Shown here: positions 15,526 through 23,944 of the stretch, in pieces
Numbering within the stretch: position 1 is the first letter of the stretch
Layout of the letters: every line of letters begins with the position of its first letter
Translations under genes and position numbers: made by a program
Origin: a virus
Virus record (IMG/VR): IMGVR_UViG_3300037520_001276
Coordinates: 20,397-84,396 of that record
Length of the DNA: 64,000 bases
Direction: 5' to 3' (one strand)
Notes under the pieces: model-generated
Told to the model about the DNA's origin: nothing
The model's input: only the letters and a program-made list of their open reading frames with translations
Databases searched by the model: none

Positions 15526-16114
15526 TTTTTAATAGTTTTGTTAATAATTCAAAATTGAATGATGGGTTTAAATCTTTATATACAAAATCGTAGTTGCTTT
15601 TTGAGGTCACCCCTTTAAAGTCTATAACTTCTCCATATCTTACATTAGTACCAATACACTCTCTTTCTATATTCATTTTATCACATATTTCAATCAAAAG
15701 TTTTGAAAGACTTACTATTTGTTTTTCCTCATATTTGTCCCAATATAGGTAGTCTCTCCACTTTTTTTCAAATACTTCTTTTTTATAAATATCACCAACA
15801 TAATTTAGATATTTGTTTTCTAAAGCATTTTTTTGTAACCAACCATAATTTTCTAAAACTATAACAATTGATTTTTTATCTACTTTATCATTTCCCATAA
15901 ATTTAGTGTGTTGGTTGTCATCTAAAATTTTATAAATTTCACCTTCTTTATCTACAATATAATTTGGTATATATGGGTTTTTACCGTTATATCTATATTT
16001 TAAAGAATTAATATAGTTTTTAGCAGATCTTTTAGATTCGGCTAATATTATTTGGGTTTTTTTGTTTGATGTCTCGACAGTTTTAAAGTCTGTCGATTTT
16101 GAAAGATCCACCAT
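15518..16114 (-). CDS. N-acetylmuramoyl-L-alanine amidase-fold protein lacking zinc ligands
   Basis: 198 aa. The order of elements fits the amidase_2/PGRP fold: first strand QIILAES (residues 21-27), then NYIVDKEGEIYKILDDNQHTKF (core residues about 51-72), SIVIVLENYGWL (82-93), a long helix (EKQIVSLSKLLIEICDK) and GVTSKSNYDF...DLNPSF near the end. In active enzymes the first strand ends in His (IVIHHT-like) and the last segment begins G-H and has a second ligand before DPG. Here the first is Ala-Glu and the last is G-V-T, so the zinc site appears lost. It may be a peptidoglycan-binding or structural protein. It overlaps the upstream membrane-protein gene by 32 nt. Confidence 0.6.
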   Translation of the reverse strand: MVDLSKSTDFKTVETSNKKTQIILAESKRSAKNYINSLKYRYNGKNPYIPNYIVDKEGEIYKILDDNQHTKFMGNDKVDKKSIVIVLENYGWLQKNALENKYLNYVGDIYKKEVFEKKWRDYLYWDKYEEKQIVSLSKLLIEICDKMNIERECIGTNVRYGEVIDFKGVTSKSNYDFVYKDLNPSFNFELLTKLLKNE

Positions 16115-17255
16115 TTCTATTTATGTAAGAAAGACGTTTAGGTTCTGTTTGAATTACTTGATTAATGATTTCTTCATTATTTTTAATTACTTCTTCAACT
16201 TCTTCTTTTATTCCCTGTAAGTCTGTTAAATCCTCCCTTTCAAAGTATTCATCAACGGGAACATCATTTTTGTCAATATAAACAGGAACCTCAACAATTT
16301 TTTCCACTTCTTTTATTACTTCAACAGGTACCTCAACAATTTTTTCAATTATTATCGGTTCTACTTGGTCGGTATCTTGTATGGTATCATGTATGGTATC
16401 TTGTATGGTAACTTGTGGGGTGGTTATGGTATAGTTATGGGGTGTGTCATCTTTTTTTCTTGTGTTTTTAAACGCCTGATTAGTAGCAATTACAAGTGTT
16501 ATTGCCAATGGATCAAAAACAAATATTAAAATTAAAATGAAAAAGTTTGCGGTTTTTTTAATGTCCCAACTTAATAACTCACTTAAATACTTGATGGTAC
16601 CTAGTTCTCCTCCACCAATCTCTTTTGATTCCATATTTAATATGTCAACATCTAGTTTTGTAATACTGTCATTAAATGCATCTATTTTTTTAGATATTGT
16701 GTCTCTTCTTGTTTGAGCCTCTTTTAATTGCCCTTCAAAAGATTTTCTATTTTCGTTATTTGCTTTTGTAATTAACTGTCCGGTTCTTTTATCTACTGTT
16801 TGTGTTGTTGTGTTATTTGATAATCCATCTCTTAATTTTGTGATATCTCCATCAAGTATTGTTTTTTCTTTATTCAGTTCAGTTTTTATATCTTCAAATC
16901 TTTTCTTTTTTACTTCAACATTTTTCACTTGTTTTTCACCTATTTCAAGTTTTGCAATATTATCTTGAAAACCGGTACTAAGTAATCCATATATACCTAA
17001 AGAAGTTATTATTGACAACGTTATTAATGCAATTGTCATATATATCTTTAAAACTCCATAGGTCTCTTTCCATTTGTCGTGTAAATATGTTGCTATAGCG
17101 ATTTTAGATATTTCTAAAAATGTACCCATAATTATAACAGGAATTGCCGCACCAACAAATACAACAGCTAACCCAACAACGCTATAATACGCGGCAGTTC
17201 CTGATAATCCTAATGCACAAAATAACAAAAACCAAGGTAAAAACTTTTCTTTCAT
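16083..17255 (-). CDS. Multi-pass membrane protein with coiled coil and Val-Pro-Glu repeats
   Basis: 390 aa. Residues 1-90 contain about three membrane segments (FLPWFLLFCALGLSG, VVGLAVVFVGAAIPV, IALITLSIITSLGIYG). Residues about 100-215 are a long coiled coil, about 238-262 a further membrane segment (FFILILIFVFDPLAITLVIA), and the C-terminal third is soluble with a repetitive element (EVPVEVIKEVEKIVEVPV around 318-335). A TATTTAT box lies 18 nt before the ATG, and the gene heads a late operon reaching to 13445. A structural or lysis-related membrane role is possible. No family recognised with certainty. Confidence 0.7.
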   Translation of the reverse strand: MKEKFLPWFLLFCALGLSGTAAYYSVVGLAVVFVGAAIPVIIMGTFLEISKIAIATYLHDKWKETYGVLKIYMTIALITLSIITSLGIYGLLSTGFQDNIAKLEIGEKQVKNVEVKKKRFEDIKTELNKEKTILDGDITKLRDGLSNNTTTQTVDKRTGQLITKANNENRKSFEGQLKEAQTRRDTISKKIDAFNDSITKLDVDILNMESKEIGGGELGTIKYLSELLSWDIKKTANFFILILIFVFDPLAITLVIATNQAFKNTRKKDDTPHNYTITTPQVTIQDTIHDTIQDTDQVEPIIIEKIVEVPVEVIKEVEKIVEVPVYIDKNDVPVDEYFEREDLTDLQGIKEEVEEVIKNNEEIINQVIQTEPKRLSYINRNGGSFKIDRL

Positions 17256-17273
17256 ATTTTAATAATATAATTA

Positions 17274-17280
17274 ATAAATA
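17274..17280 (-). promoter_or_regulatory. TATTTAT late-promoter-type box
   Basis: Heptamer in gene orientation 18 nt before the ATG at 17255. It lies directly after the terminator of the sigma-factor operon, so it is well placed to start a new late operon. Confidence 0.5.
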
Positions 17281-17297
17281 GTTATAATAAAGTAATC

Positions 17298-17329
17298 AAA
17301 AAAAAACCACAGTATTCTGACTGTGGTTT
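17298..17329 (-). terminator. Rho-independent terminator after the sigma-factor gene
   Basis: On the minus strand AAACCACAG (17329-17321) pairs perfectly with CTGTGGTTT (17312-17304) around an 8-nt loop and is followed by a run of T. It ends the unit containing the sigma gene (stop at 17362). Confidence 0.88.
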
Positions 17330-17361
17330 GCCTAAGTGTATGACGACAAATAGGTCTTTTA

Positions 17362-18177
17362 TCATAAATATTCAAATAAATCTGAACACTCGTTTCTAAG
17401 TTTACGAAGAGCCTTTTCTTTGATTTGTCTAACTCTTTCTTTTGTTAAACTAAAATCGGATCCGATGTCTTCCAATGTTCTTGGTGTTCCTGTGATTCCG
17501 TAGTAGTCTTCAACGATAACTCTTTCTCTATTGTCTAAAACACCCATAATATTCATCATTTTTTCTTTTAAAAGGTCTTTTGTTGAAAATATCTCGTCGG
17601 GTGATTCTACGTTATCATTTTTAATGATGTCAATAAGGGTGTCACCGTCTTCGTTGATATGCATATCAAGATCAATCATTCTTGGTAGTGTAGCAAATTT
17701 GTCTGAAAGATCCTTATTTGTTTTTTCGTTTTCTTTCTTTTCTTTTTGCATATCCTGAACAACATTAACTGGAAGTCTTATTGTTCTTGAATTTTCATTA
17801 AGTGATTGTAAAATTGATTGTTTAATCCACCATACCGCATACGATATAAAACGGTTATTTTTACTCCAATCAAAGTTTTTAATTGCCTTCATAAGGCCAA
17901 AGTTTCCTTCAGCAATTAAGTCAGATAAATCGACTCCTTGATTTTGGTATTGTTTGGCCACAGTAATTACAAATCGTAAATTACCTTCCAACATTTCTTT
18001 TTGAATTTGTTCTCTTTCTCTATCCGTACAATCATTAGATGCTATACGTTGGGCTAAGAATTTTTCTCTGTCAGGTGTCATCACCTTCAGTTTTCTAATG
18101 TCTTTTAAATAAATTTGAATCTCATCTTGATTCAAAGGGTTTGACGATTTAACGTCCTCCATCTTTTCTCTTTCCAT
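17362..18177 (-). CDS. Phage-encoded sigma-70 family RNA polymerase sigma factor
   Basis: 271 aa, resembling a shortened Bacteroidota RpoD. Region 1.2 starts near residue 20 (IQIYLKDIRKLKVMT). Region 2 is well preserved (NLRFVITVAKQYQNQG, LSDLIAEGNFGLMKAI, FISYAVWWIKQSI, RTIRLPVNV), with a reduced region 3. Region 4 has the helix-turn-helix (LEDIGSDFSLTKERVRQIKEKALRKLR, key residues about 229-256). It would bind host core polymerase and redirect it, possibly to the TATTTAT boxes. Region 2.3/2.4 differs from the primary factor (WSKNNRFISY in place of the usual basic-gly segment). Another Met at codon 6 is an alternative start. A strong terminator follows. Confidence 0.93.
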   Translation of the reverse strand: MEREKMEDVKSSNPLNQDEIQIYLKDIRKLKVMTPDREKFLAQRIASNDCTDREREQIQKEMLEGNLRFVITVAKQYQNQGVDLSDLIAEGNFGLMKAIKNFDWSKNNRFISYAVWWIKQSILQSLNENSRTIRLPVNVVQDMQKEKKENEKTNKDLSDKFATLPRMIDLDMHINEDGDTLIDIIKNDNVESPDEIFSTKDLLKEKMMNIMGVLDNRERVIVEDYYGITGTPRTLEDIGSDFSLTKERVRQIKEKALRKLRNECSDLFEYL

Positions 18178-18787
18178 AATTGTCTAAAATTTCTTTTTCT
18201 GTCTCTGTTAATGATTCAATTCCTTTCTCTGATATTTTGTCTAATATTTCATCTACCGTTGGTAAATAATCGGGTTCGTTCTTTTGAACCATTTGATTAA
18301 AGTCCGTTGGCATTAAAAACTCAAACGTAAAATTTCTTAATTCTTCTTTTCTTTCTCTTAATTTACTTTCTACATTTATTTCTCCTGTTTTGTTTTCTTT
18401 CTTTTTTTCTTCTCCGTCAATATTCAAAAAATCTTTCTTTAGTTTTCTTGGCATTTTTATATCCACGTTCTTAGTTACTTCCATTAAAAAGTATTGTTCT
18501 GTAATTTCTGACATACCCATATCGATATACTCTTTTAGGTCAGAAAAAACTTCTTTACTTCTAAAATGAAAAACAACACCGTACTCACCGTATGTAAACT
18601 TTAAAAATGGTGAAGATACGACTGTTAATAACTGAGACGACAAATTTGTTGCCAAGTTTTCTTGCTCATCAAAATCTCCAAAAATAAATAACATATAAGA
18701 GGGATCTTGTTTTGGTTGTCTTTTTCTCATTAATTTACTTTTTATATATAGTACAAAGTTATATATTTTTTTTGATATTCCTAGCAT
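18149..18787 (-). CDS. Hypothetical protein with C-terminal EKG-SLT-x-E motif (212 aa)
   Basis: N-terminus is basic and hydrophobic (MLGISKKIYNFVLYIKSKL), then a mixed domain (SYMLFIFGDFDEQENLATNL, KFTYGEYGVVFHF) and a charged helix. The last 35 residues (VDEILDKISEKGIESLTETE, then EILDNYGKR) match a short helical motif that I know from the C-termini of Bacteroidota membrane proteins (DUF6576-like). It overlaps the sigma gene by 29 nt, so the two are probably coupled; it may be a partner of the sigma factor. Function unknown. Confidence 0.65.
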   Translation of the reverse strand: MLGISKKIYNFVLYIKSKLMRKRQPKQDPSYMLFIFGDFDEQENLATNLSSQLLTVVSSPFLKFTYGEYGVVFHFRSKEVFSDLKEYIDMGMSEITEQYFLMEVTKNVDIKMPRKLKKDFLNIDGEEKKKENKTGEINVESKLRERKEELRNFTFEFLMPTDFNQMVQKNEPDYLPTVDEILDKISEKGIESLTETEKEILDNYGKRKDGGR

Positions 18788-18788
18788 G

Positions 18789-21236
18789 TTATTTTAATAA
18801 AAATCCAAGTTCATACACTAAAGGTCTCATTTCATTATCCAAGTTACTTAGAAGGGATTCAAATACACGTTTTTCGTTTTCGGTGAATAACCTTTTTAGT
18901 TGTATGTACCCAATATCCCACCCTTCTTCTGAAATTCTATCAACATATTTAGAGTAGAGTTTAAAATACTCTCTCAAAATATTTTGACATGGTTCGGGTA
19001 ATTTATCGAACATACCATCATTGTACAATATGTTTGCAACATACCTATCATTTGAAATTTCAAAATCGTTATAAACTGAAATTGTAGCATTTTCATTAAT
19101 TTTTTTCCCTATATGTTTTTTTGTGAAGGGGAAAAATTGATTTTTTACACGATAGTTATTACCACCATACTCTTTAGTCAACCAAGCGGTTTGATTTGAG
19201 CTTTCAGAAAACATTGATTTTACAATTGACATAAAATAAAAACTTTCATACTGTTCGTGATTTTTGTTGGGATTTAAGTATTCATCTTGGTCATTTAACC
19301 AATTTAGTCTTATCAATTTTCTGGCCGAGAACATCATAACAGCCTCTTTAAACCCATCTTTATCAAAAGAGATTCCGTTAGAAGATGCAAATGGCATTGT
19401 ATACAAACCAACCATTTGACTATTGTATTGGACCTTGTTTGAGTTGTTATGTAAAAATCCGATAAAATTTGTTTTAACTGTATCCTTTCTAACACCTTCA
19501 ATCGGAACATCAAAACCATTGATAGTTGGAACAAAAATTTCAGTATCTTTTTTATTAATCCACCCTTGTTTTAACCAATCTTTAGCGGATTTCTTACTGT
19601 CAGTATTGTAAAAACTTTTTTCACCAATTTTTACCACGTCAAGACCTTGCCTCTCCAAAATGTCAAATGTAAAATTTTGTGAATCATCCTCAACTCCACA
19701 TTCGAAAATCGCAAAAATAAGTGGCCAAGTTTTAACACCCGAAAATTCTTTAGCATTAAACACAAAACCTTTTATGAATTTGTGAGTTTTGGACATATAT
19801 GTCCTTAGTGATTGGTAATCAGGGCCTGTGAAAAAAATTGGTTTGAAGAAATATGCGATGTGAACTTTTTTACCCGTTTTTTTATGGAGGTCTATGTCTT
19901 GAAATAAGAATTGTGCGAATAGTTGGTCTGAACAAGAACCCAAACCTTCTTGTTTCATCAAACCTTTTACAATGGTATCTGATATACCTTCTTTACTTGA
20001 TGAACCAAAATTTGTGGAGGTACCATAAGGTGGATTCTGTAAACTTATAACTTCATCACAATTATTAATAAAATCATTAATCATTTTAGGAAGGTATTGG
20101 TTAGATGTTGATAATCTATCAAAATCTAAGACATTAGAACCTTGATTCAACCCCCCCTGTAATATTGTATCTGAGTCTGATTTTTCTAAAGTAGTCTGTA
20201 GTAGTTTAGAATAAGAACGATCTCTTGTTAGATTACCGGTGCCGGCACTTGCATCCCAAACACCAAAAAAAGTATTTTGACGAAACGAAGGAAAAATAGA
20301 CTCTAAATATTCATTCGCACACTCAGCCCAAACCTCACGAGTATAAAAAGCACCATTCCTTCTACGTTCAGCATCTTCAATTAAGGTATCTTGCGTGGAA
20401 ATGATTTTCTTTTTTTCGGTGTTTGTAAAATTTTGGACATCAAACCCGTTCATTAGATAACCGAAGGTTTTTACATCTACTTTAATCTTATTGTTACCAA
20501 AACTTTCTGTAATTAAAACACCGCCTTCACGGTCTTTATTTATTTTATTACTTGTAGGGTTTGTAAATAATTGTACAAACAAATTTACCGAATCGTTAGA
20601 TTTCATTTTAGTTTTTAAAACTTCTTCTTCCCAATAATCAAAGGCTTTTTTAATTTTATTTGCGGTTACAGGTCTTTTTTGGATAGCACCTGTACAATAA
20701 TTAATAACTTCTTTATATATAATAGGTAGTGAGTGTTCTGTGATTTTATGATATTGTGGTAATAGATCACCCGATTCCAAACAAATTAAGAGGTTTTCAT
20801 ATAATGTCGGTAGTTTTGTATATGCATCATGAGCTGAGCTTACAGACCAATCAACATCTAAAGCTAAAAACTGTATCAATTGATTTGTATGAAAAAAAAC
20901 AAATTCATCTTTATCTACGATAGCAACAACTTTAGGTGTTTTAAGGTTACTACTTTCATCCATTCGTTTTAAATAAATTAAAGTTTGACATAACTTTTTA
21001 GCCAAATTCGAGTCATTATTTAAATTTGTTTGGAGTTTGAATTCAAAAAGAATACTTATGTATTTTGGGTCTCCGAGTTTTGCATCATTATATAATACAC
21101 CGTCATTTCTAACTTCTCGTTTAAATATTAGATTAGAATTAATTCTTTTAAAATACTCAATAATGCCTTGTTGTACAACTGTTTCATCATTTGCAACGTA
21201 TAATTGATTGATAGTATTACCTGTAATTGTTCCCAT
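18789..21236 (-). CDS. N6-adenine DNA methyltransferase with N-terminal nuclease-like domain (type IIG-like)
   Basis: 815 aa. AdoMet motif I is at about residue 328 (WDASAGTGNLT) and catalytic motif IV at about 401 (SLQNPPYG), the gamma-class adenine-N6 arrangement of type I/IIG methylases. The N-terminal 80 residues have a D-x(n)-E-x-K pattern (GDPKYISILFEFKLQ with E65, K67), suggestive of a PD-(D/E)XK nuclease. The C-terminal 300 residues could be the specificity region. It may be a restriction-modification enzyme, or a methylase with a decayed nuclease, used against other phages or for self-protection. It ends 1 nt before the 18149 gene. It has both a TATTTAT box and a -7-type box upstream. 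Confidence 0.75.
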   Translation of the reverse strand: MGTITGNTINQLYVANDETVVQQGIIEYFKRINSNLIFKREVRNDGVLYNDAKLGDPKYISILFEFKLQTNLNNDSNLAKKLCQTLIYLKRMDESSNLKTPKVVAIVDKDEFVFFHTNQLIQFLALDVDWSVSSAHDAYTKLPTLYENLLICLESGDLLPQYHKITEHSLPIIYKEVINYCTGAIQKRPVTANKIKKAFDYWEEEVLKTKMKSNDSVNLFVQLFTNPTSNKINKDREGGVLITESFGNNKIKVDVKTFGYLMNGFDVQNFTNTEKKKIISTQDTLIEDAERRRNGAFYTREVWAECANEYLESIFPSFRQNTFFGVWDASAGTGNLTRDRSYSKLLQTTLEKSDSDTILQGGLNQGSNVLDFDRLSTSNQYLPKMINDFINNCDEVISLQNPPYGTSTNFGSSSKEGISDTIVKGLMKQEGLGSCSDQLFAQFLFQDIDLHKKTGKKVHIAYFFKPIFFTGPDYQSLRTYMSKTHKFIKGFVFNAKEFSGVKTWPLIFAIFECGVEDDSQNFTFDILERQGLDVVKIGEKSFYNTDSKKSAKDWLKQGWINKKDTEIFVPTINGFDVPIEGVRKDTVKTNFIGFLHNNSNKVQYNSQMVGLYTMPFASSNGISFDKDGFKEAVMMFSARKLIRLNWLNDQDEYLNPNKNHEQYESFYFMSIVKSMFSESSNQTAWLTKEYGGNNYRVKNQFFPFTKKHIGKKINENATISVYNDFEISNDRYVANILYNDGMFDKLPEPCQNILREYFKLYSKYVDRISEEGWDIGYIQLKRLFTENEKRVFESLLSNLDNEMRPLVYELGFLLK

Positions 21237-21248
21237 GTCTATATTATT

Positions 21249-21255
21249 ATAAATA
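21249..21255 (-). promoter_or_regulatory. TATTTAT box before the methyltransferase gene
   Basis: Heptamer 12 nt before the ATG at 21236. This is a non-virion gene, so the element may be fortuitous or allow expression at two stages. Confidence 0.3.
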
Positions 21256-21264
21256 TTATTTTTA

Positions 21265-21272
21265 CAAATATA
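21265..21272 (-). promoter_or_regulatory. Possible host-type -7 element (TATATTTG)
   Basis: Fits TAnnTTTG on the minus strand 28 nt before the ATG at 21236. No TTTG is present at the -33 distance. Confidence 0.3.
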
Positions 21273-21300
21273 CGAACAATATTTAATATAGTTTCACTTT

Positions 21301-23634
21301 TTACTGAAAAACTTTTGAAATATTGTCTTCTTTTGAAATTCTTATTGTGTTGTCACTCCAGGCGTTAACTATCGGATTGTGACTTATTAGTAAAATAGTT
21401 GGGAAAAAGTCTTTAATACCCATAAAGAAATTATGAACCATTTCTAAGTTTTCATTTGATATTTTCCCAAATACTTCATCAAAAACAATCAAGTTTGGTT
21501 TTGGTAAACTACATATCTTACTCAATACTGAACGTAACGCTAATGATGCAATTGTGCGTTCATATCCACTTCCTGATGACATTAGTTTTTCAACCCCCGT
21601 TCCATTATCGATCATACTAAACTCAACCTCATTTTTATCATTAATTTGAATTTGAAGTTTAAAGTACGCACTTTCCTCCATCAATCTCTGAAGTTCTGAG
21701 TTAATTAACGGGATCATTGTTTTCATTATGATTTTAGAAATTCCGTTTTTACCGTAAGCCTCCAAATATATCTTATAGATCCTTTCTTTTTCTTCCTCTT
21801 CAGTAATTTTAATGATGTTATTCAAGTTTGTTTTGATTTTCTCTTCTAACGTTTTAATTGAATACTCATCACCATTAATTTGATTTTGTTTTTGTGTCTT
21901 TTGTCTGTCAAGTTCTTCCAATCTCATGTTTGCTTTAATCAACATGGTGTCAACATGTTCATTTGCCTTGATTTTATCCAACATCTTATCATATTCCGTA
22001 AGTTTTGTTTGAAGTCCCCCTATTTTTAGTTGGTAGTTTTCAATTGTTGCTTCGTGTTTTTCTTTGATAAGTTTGTTTTTTTCATATTCATCAAATTGTC
22101 TTTTAATATCAACAAATCCCTTATCTTTGCCTGTTAAAACAGTCATTAACCCCTCTTTTTCCTCTTTTTGCCTAATATAACCATCAAGTTCGGATATTTT
22201 TTGTTGTGTAATACTAGCATTCATCAAGTCAATTCCACAGTGTTCACATTTGATCCCACCTTTTACTTCAGACTTTAATTTTTCAATCTCTGAGATTTTT
22301 GTGTCTAACTGAACTTTCTCTTTAAATGCAACATTATATTCTTCTTTTACTTTGTCGTGTTCATCCTCTTTGTAGTATTCTTTTGGTTCAACGACGTTAA
22401 GTTCATTAAGTTTTAATTTTGTTTGTTCAATTTGAAACTCGTGTCCTTCAATTTCTTGTTTTACCTGACTTGGGTTTAATCTACTTAATTCAACATCAAT
22501 ATCTGTATGTTTTTTAGACATCATGTCATCACGGTAGTCCTTACCTTTAACAATATTTTCTTCTATTGTTTTTAGTTCGGTTTTATATGTTTCAATATTA
22601 GACTTCAGTTCAGTTATTTTTGTTTCATTATTTTCATTATCAGTTTTTAACTGTTCCGTGTTATAGATGTTTGACAACATTGATTTAGAAAAGTCTGAGT
22701 ATATTGATTTTGCAACATCTTCTTTTCTTCTTAAAAAATCAAGGCCCATAAATCTTGAAAGTACCTGACCTCTTGCTGTTGGTTTTGAATCAATTAGTTC
22801 TTCAAGATTTGTTGCGGTTGTAAGTATTGTCATTAAGAAATCTTCTTTTGTTCCAATAGATTCTTTGATGAACTTTTCGGTTTCTCTTCTTTGTTCTCCT
22901 GTAAAGTTTTGAAGTGTTCCGTCAGATAGTTTTTTAAAAAAGTCTAATTCGGTTTTAACATTCCATTCACCCTTTTTAGACATTTTTCTTTCAATATTTC
23001 TAACAATAATATATTCTTCACCATCAATAACAATTTCACCTTTTACGGTTACTTTATCTTTATCTGTAAATCTATTGAATATCTCTTCGGCTTTTGTTGT
23101 TTTTGTTGTTTCATTAAAGAATAAAAACAATAATAGATCCACTGACAAGACAGTTTTTCCTCCGAAGTTCGGTGGGTTTGATTCAATAACTGTTAGTCCT
23201 CCCGTTTTTTCAAAATCCACTTTTTGATTTTCACCGTATGATAGGAAATTAGAAAACTCAATATTTTTAATAAACCATTTTTTAAATACCGCAGTTTCTG
23301 TTTCGGTTTCTTGCATTTTATTTTCAACCATTTTATTATGGTTCAAAATTGCGTCCAAATGCTTGTCGTAGTTTTTACTTGTTAGAAACTGTCTAAGTAA
23401 CTCAACTTGGTAGTTTGTGTCCATGATATTCACAGACACATCTACTGTTTGCTCACCCTCTTCTTTTTCAATTTTAGCCTTTGTTATTACATTGACGTTT
23501 GTTGTGTTATACTTTTTTTGAAAGTAATGTTTAACACTTTTGATTTTGTCTTGGGTGAAATTTTCATTATAATCTTCCCATACCACTTGAATAGTTGGGT
23601 TGTCAAACTTTGAAAATTCTATATCTTTTGTCAT
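21301..23634 (-). CDS. 46: Recombination endonuclease subunit, gp46/Rad50/SbcC-like ATPase
   Basis: 777 aa from ATG 23634. An upstream ATG at 23712 would overlap the preceding gene by 68 nt and adds a low-complexity basic stretch, so I prefer 23634. After a roughly 120-residue N-terminal extension come the ATPase N-lobe (FIKNIEFSNFLSYGENQ) and a Walker A at about 151-160 (NPPNFGGKT, with Pro instead of the first Gly). Long coiled coils flank a zinc hook (CEHC at about 463), then a signature motif (SSGSGYERTIASLALR) and Walker B at about 717 (LIVFDEVFGK). With gp47 it forms the Mre11-Rad50-type complex that processes ends for recombination-dependent replication. Confidence 0.92.
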   Translation of the reverse strand: MTKDIEFSKFDNPTIQVVWEDYNENFTQDKIKSVKHYFQKKYNTTNVNVITKAKIEKEEGEQTVDVSVNIMDTNYQVELLRQFLTSKNYDKHLDAILNHNKMVENKMQETETETAVFKKWFIKNIEFSNFLSYGENQKVDFEKTGGLTVIESNPPNFGGKTVLSVDLLLFLFFNETTKTTKAEEIFNRFTDKDKVTVKGEIVIDGEEYIIVRNIERKMSKKGEWNVKTELDFFKKLSDGTLQNFTGEQRRETEKFIKESIGTKEDFLMTILTTATNLEELIDSKPTARGQVLSRFMGLDFLRRKEDVAKSIYSDFSKSMLSNIYNTEQLKTDNENNETKITELKSNIETYKTELKTIEENIVKGKDYRDDMMSKKHTDIDVELSRLNPSQVKQEIEGHEFQIEQTKLKLNELNVVEPKEYYKEDEHDKVKEEYNVAFKEKVQLDTKISEIEKLKSEVKGGIKCEHCGIDLMNASITQQKISELDGYIRQKEEKEGLMTVLTGKDKGFVDIKRQFDEYEKNKLIKEKHEATIENYQLKIGGLQTKLTEYDKMLDKIKANEHVDTMLIKANMRLEELDRQKTQKQNQINGDEYSIKTLEEKIKTNLNNIIKITEEEEKERIYKIYLEAYGKNGISKIIMKTMIPLINSELQRLMEESAYFKLQIQINDKNEVEFSMIDNGTGVEKLMSSGSGYERTIASLALRSVLSKICSLPKPNLIVFDEVFGKISNENLEMVHNFFMGIKDFFPTILLISHNPIVNAWSDNTIRISKEDNISKVFQ

Positions 23635-23644
23635 GATATTATAA

Positions 23645-23896
23645 TTAAACGGTCTGATCTCCTGAAATAGGTTCTGTTGATTCGGATTCTTCTTGTATTG
23701 TTTCTTTCTCATCTTCTAATAATCCAGTTAATCCCGACATAGTGTCTCCTGACATTGATGCAAATTTCTCTTTCATTGCATTCATTTGTTCTTCAAAAGC
23801 CTCTTGCCAAACTTTTTGCATTCTTTTTTCTTGTACTTTCATGTTAGCATTTCTTTTTGCTACTTTTGCTCTGTGTGCTTTTGCCGCCTTTCCCAT
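23645..23896 (-). CDS. Small protein with basic N-terminus and acidic C-terminus (83 aa)
   Basis: Begins MGKAAKAHRAKVAKRNANMK, strongly basic; the middle is Met/Glu/Lys-rich helix (WQEAFEEQMNAMKEKFASM), and the end is acidic (EDEKETIQEESESTEP). The GKAxKAHRxxVAKRN start is one I recall from small phage proteins next to gp46. It lies 10 nt upstream of the gp46 start in the same operon. A nucleic-acid-binding role is plausible from charge alone. The start codon is embedded in a 10-bp tandem repeat. Confidence 0.7.
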   Translation of the reverse strand: MGKAAKAHRAKVAKRNANMKVQEKRMQKVWQEAFEEQMNAMKEKFASMSGDTMSGLTGLLEDEKETIQEESESTEPISGDQTV

Positions 23897-23944
23897 TATT
23901 AGTTATTATTAGTTATTATTAGTTATTATTACTTGTTATTACTT
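23895..23944. repeat. Tandem 10-bp repeat (ATTATTAGTT), five units
   Basis: Three perfect copies of ATTATTAGTT (23895-23924) are followed by two degenerate copies (ATTATTACTT, GTTATTACTT). The array spans the last codons and stop of the membrane-protein gene and ends in the start codon of the 83-aa gene. Copy-number change would alter only the spacing between the two genes. Confidence 0.85.

Noticed and set aside
23635-23712. Upstream ATG (23712) for gp46
   Set aside because: It would overlap the 83-aa gene by 68 nt and adds a non-homologous basic stretch.
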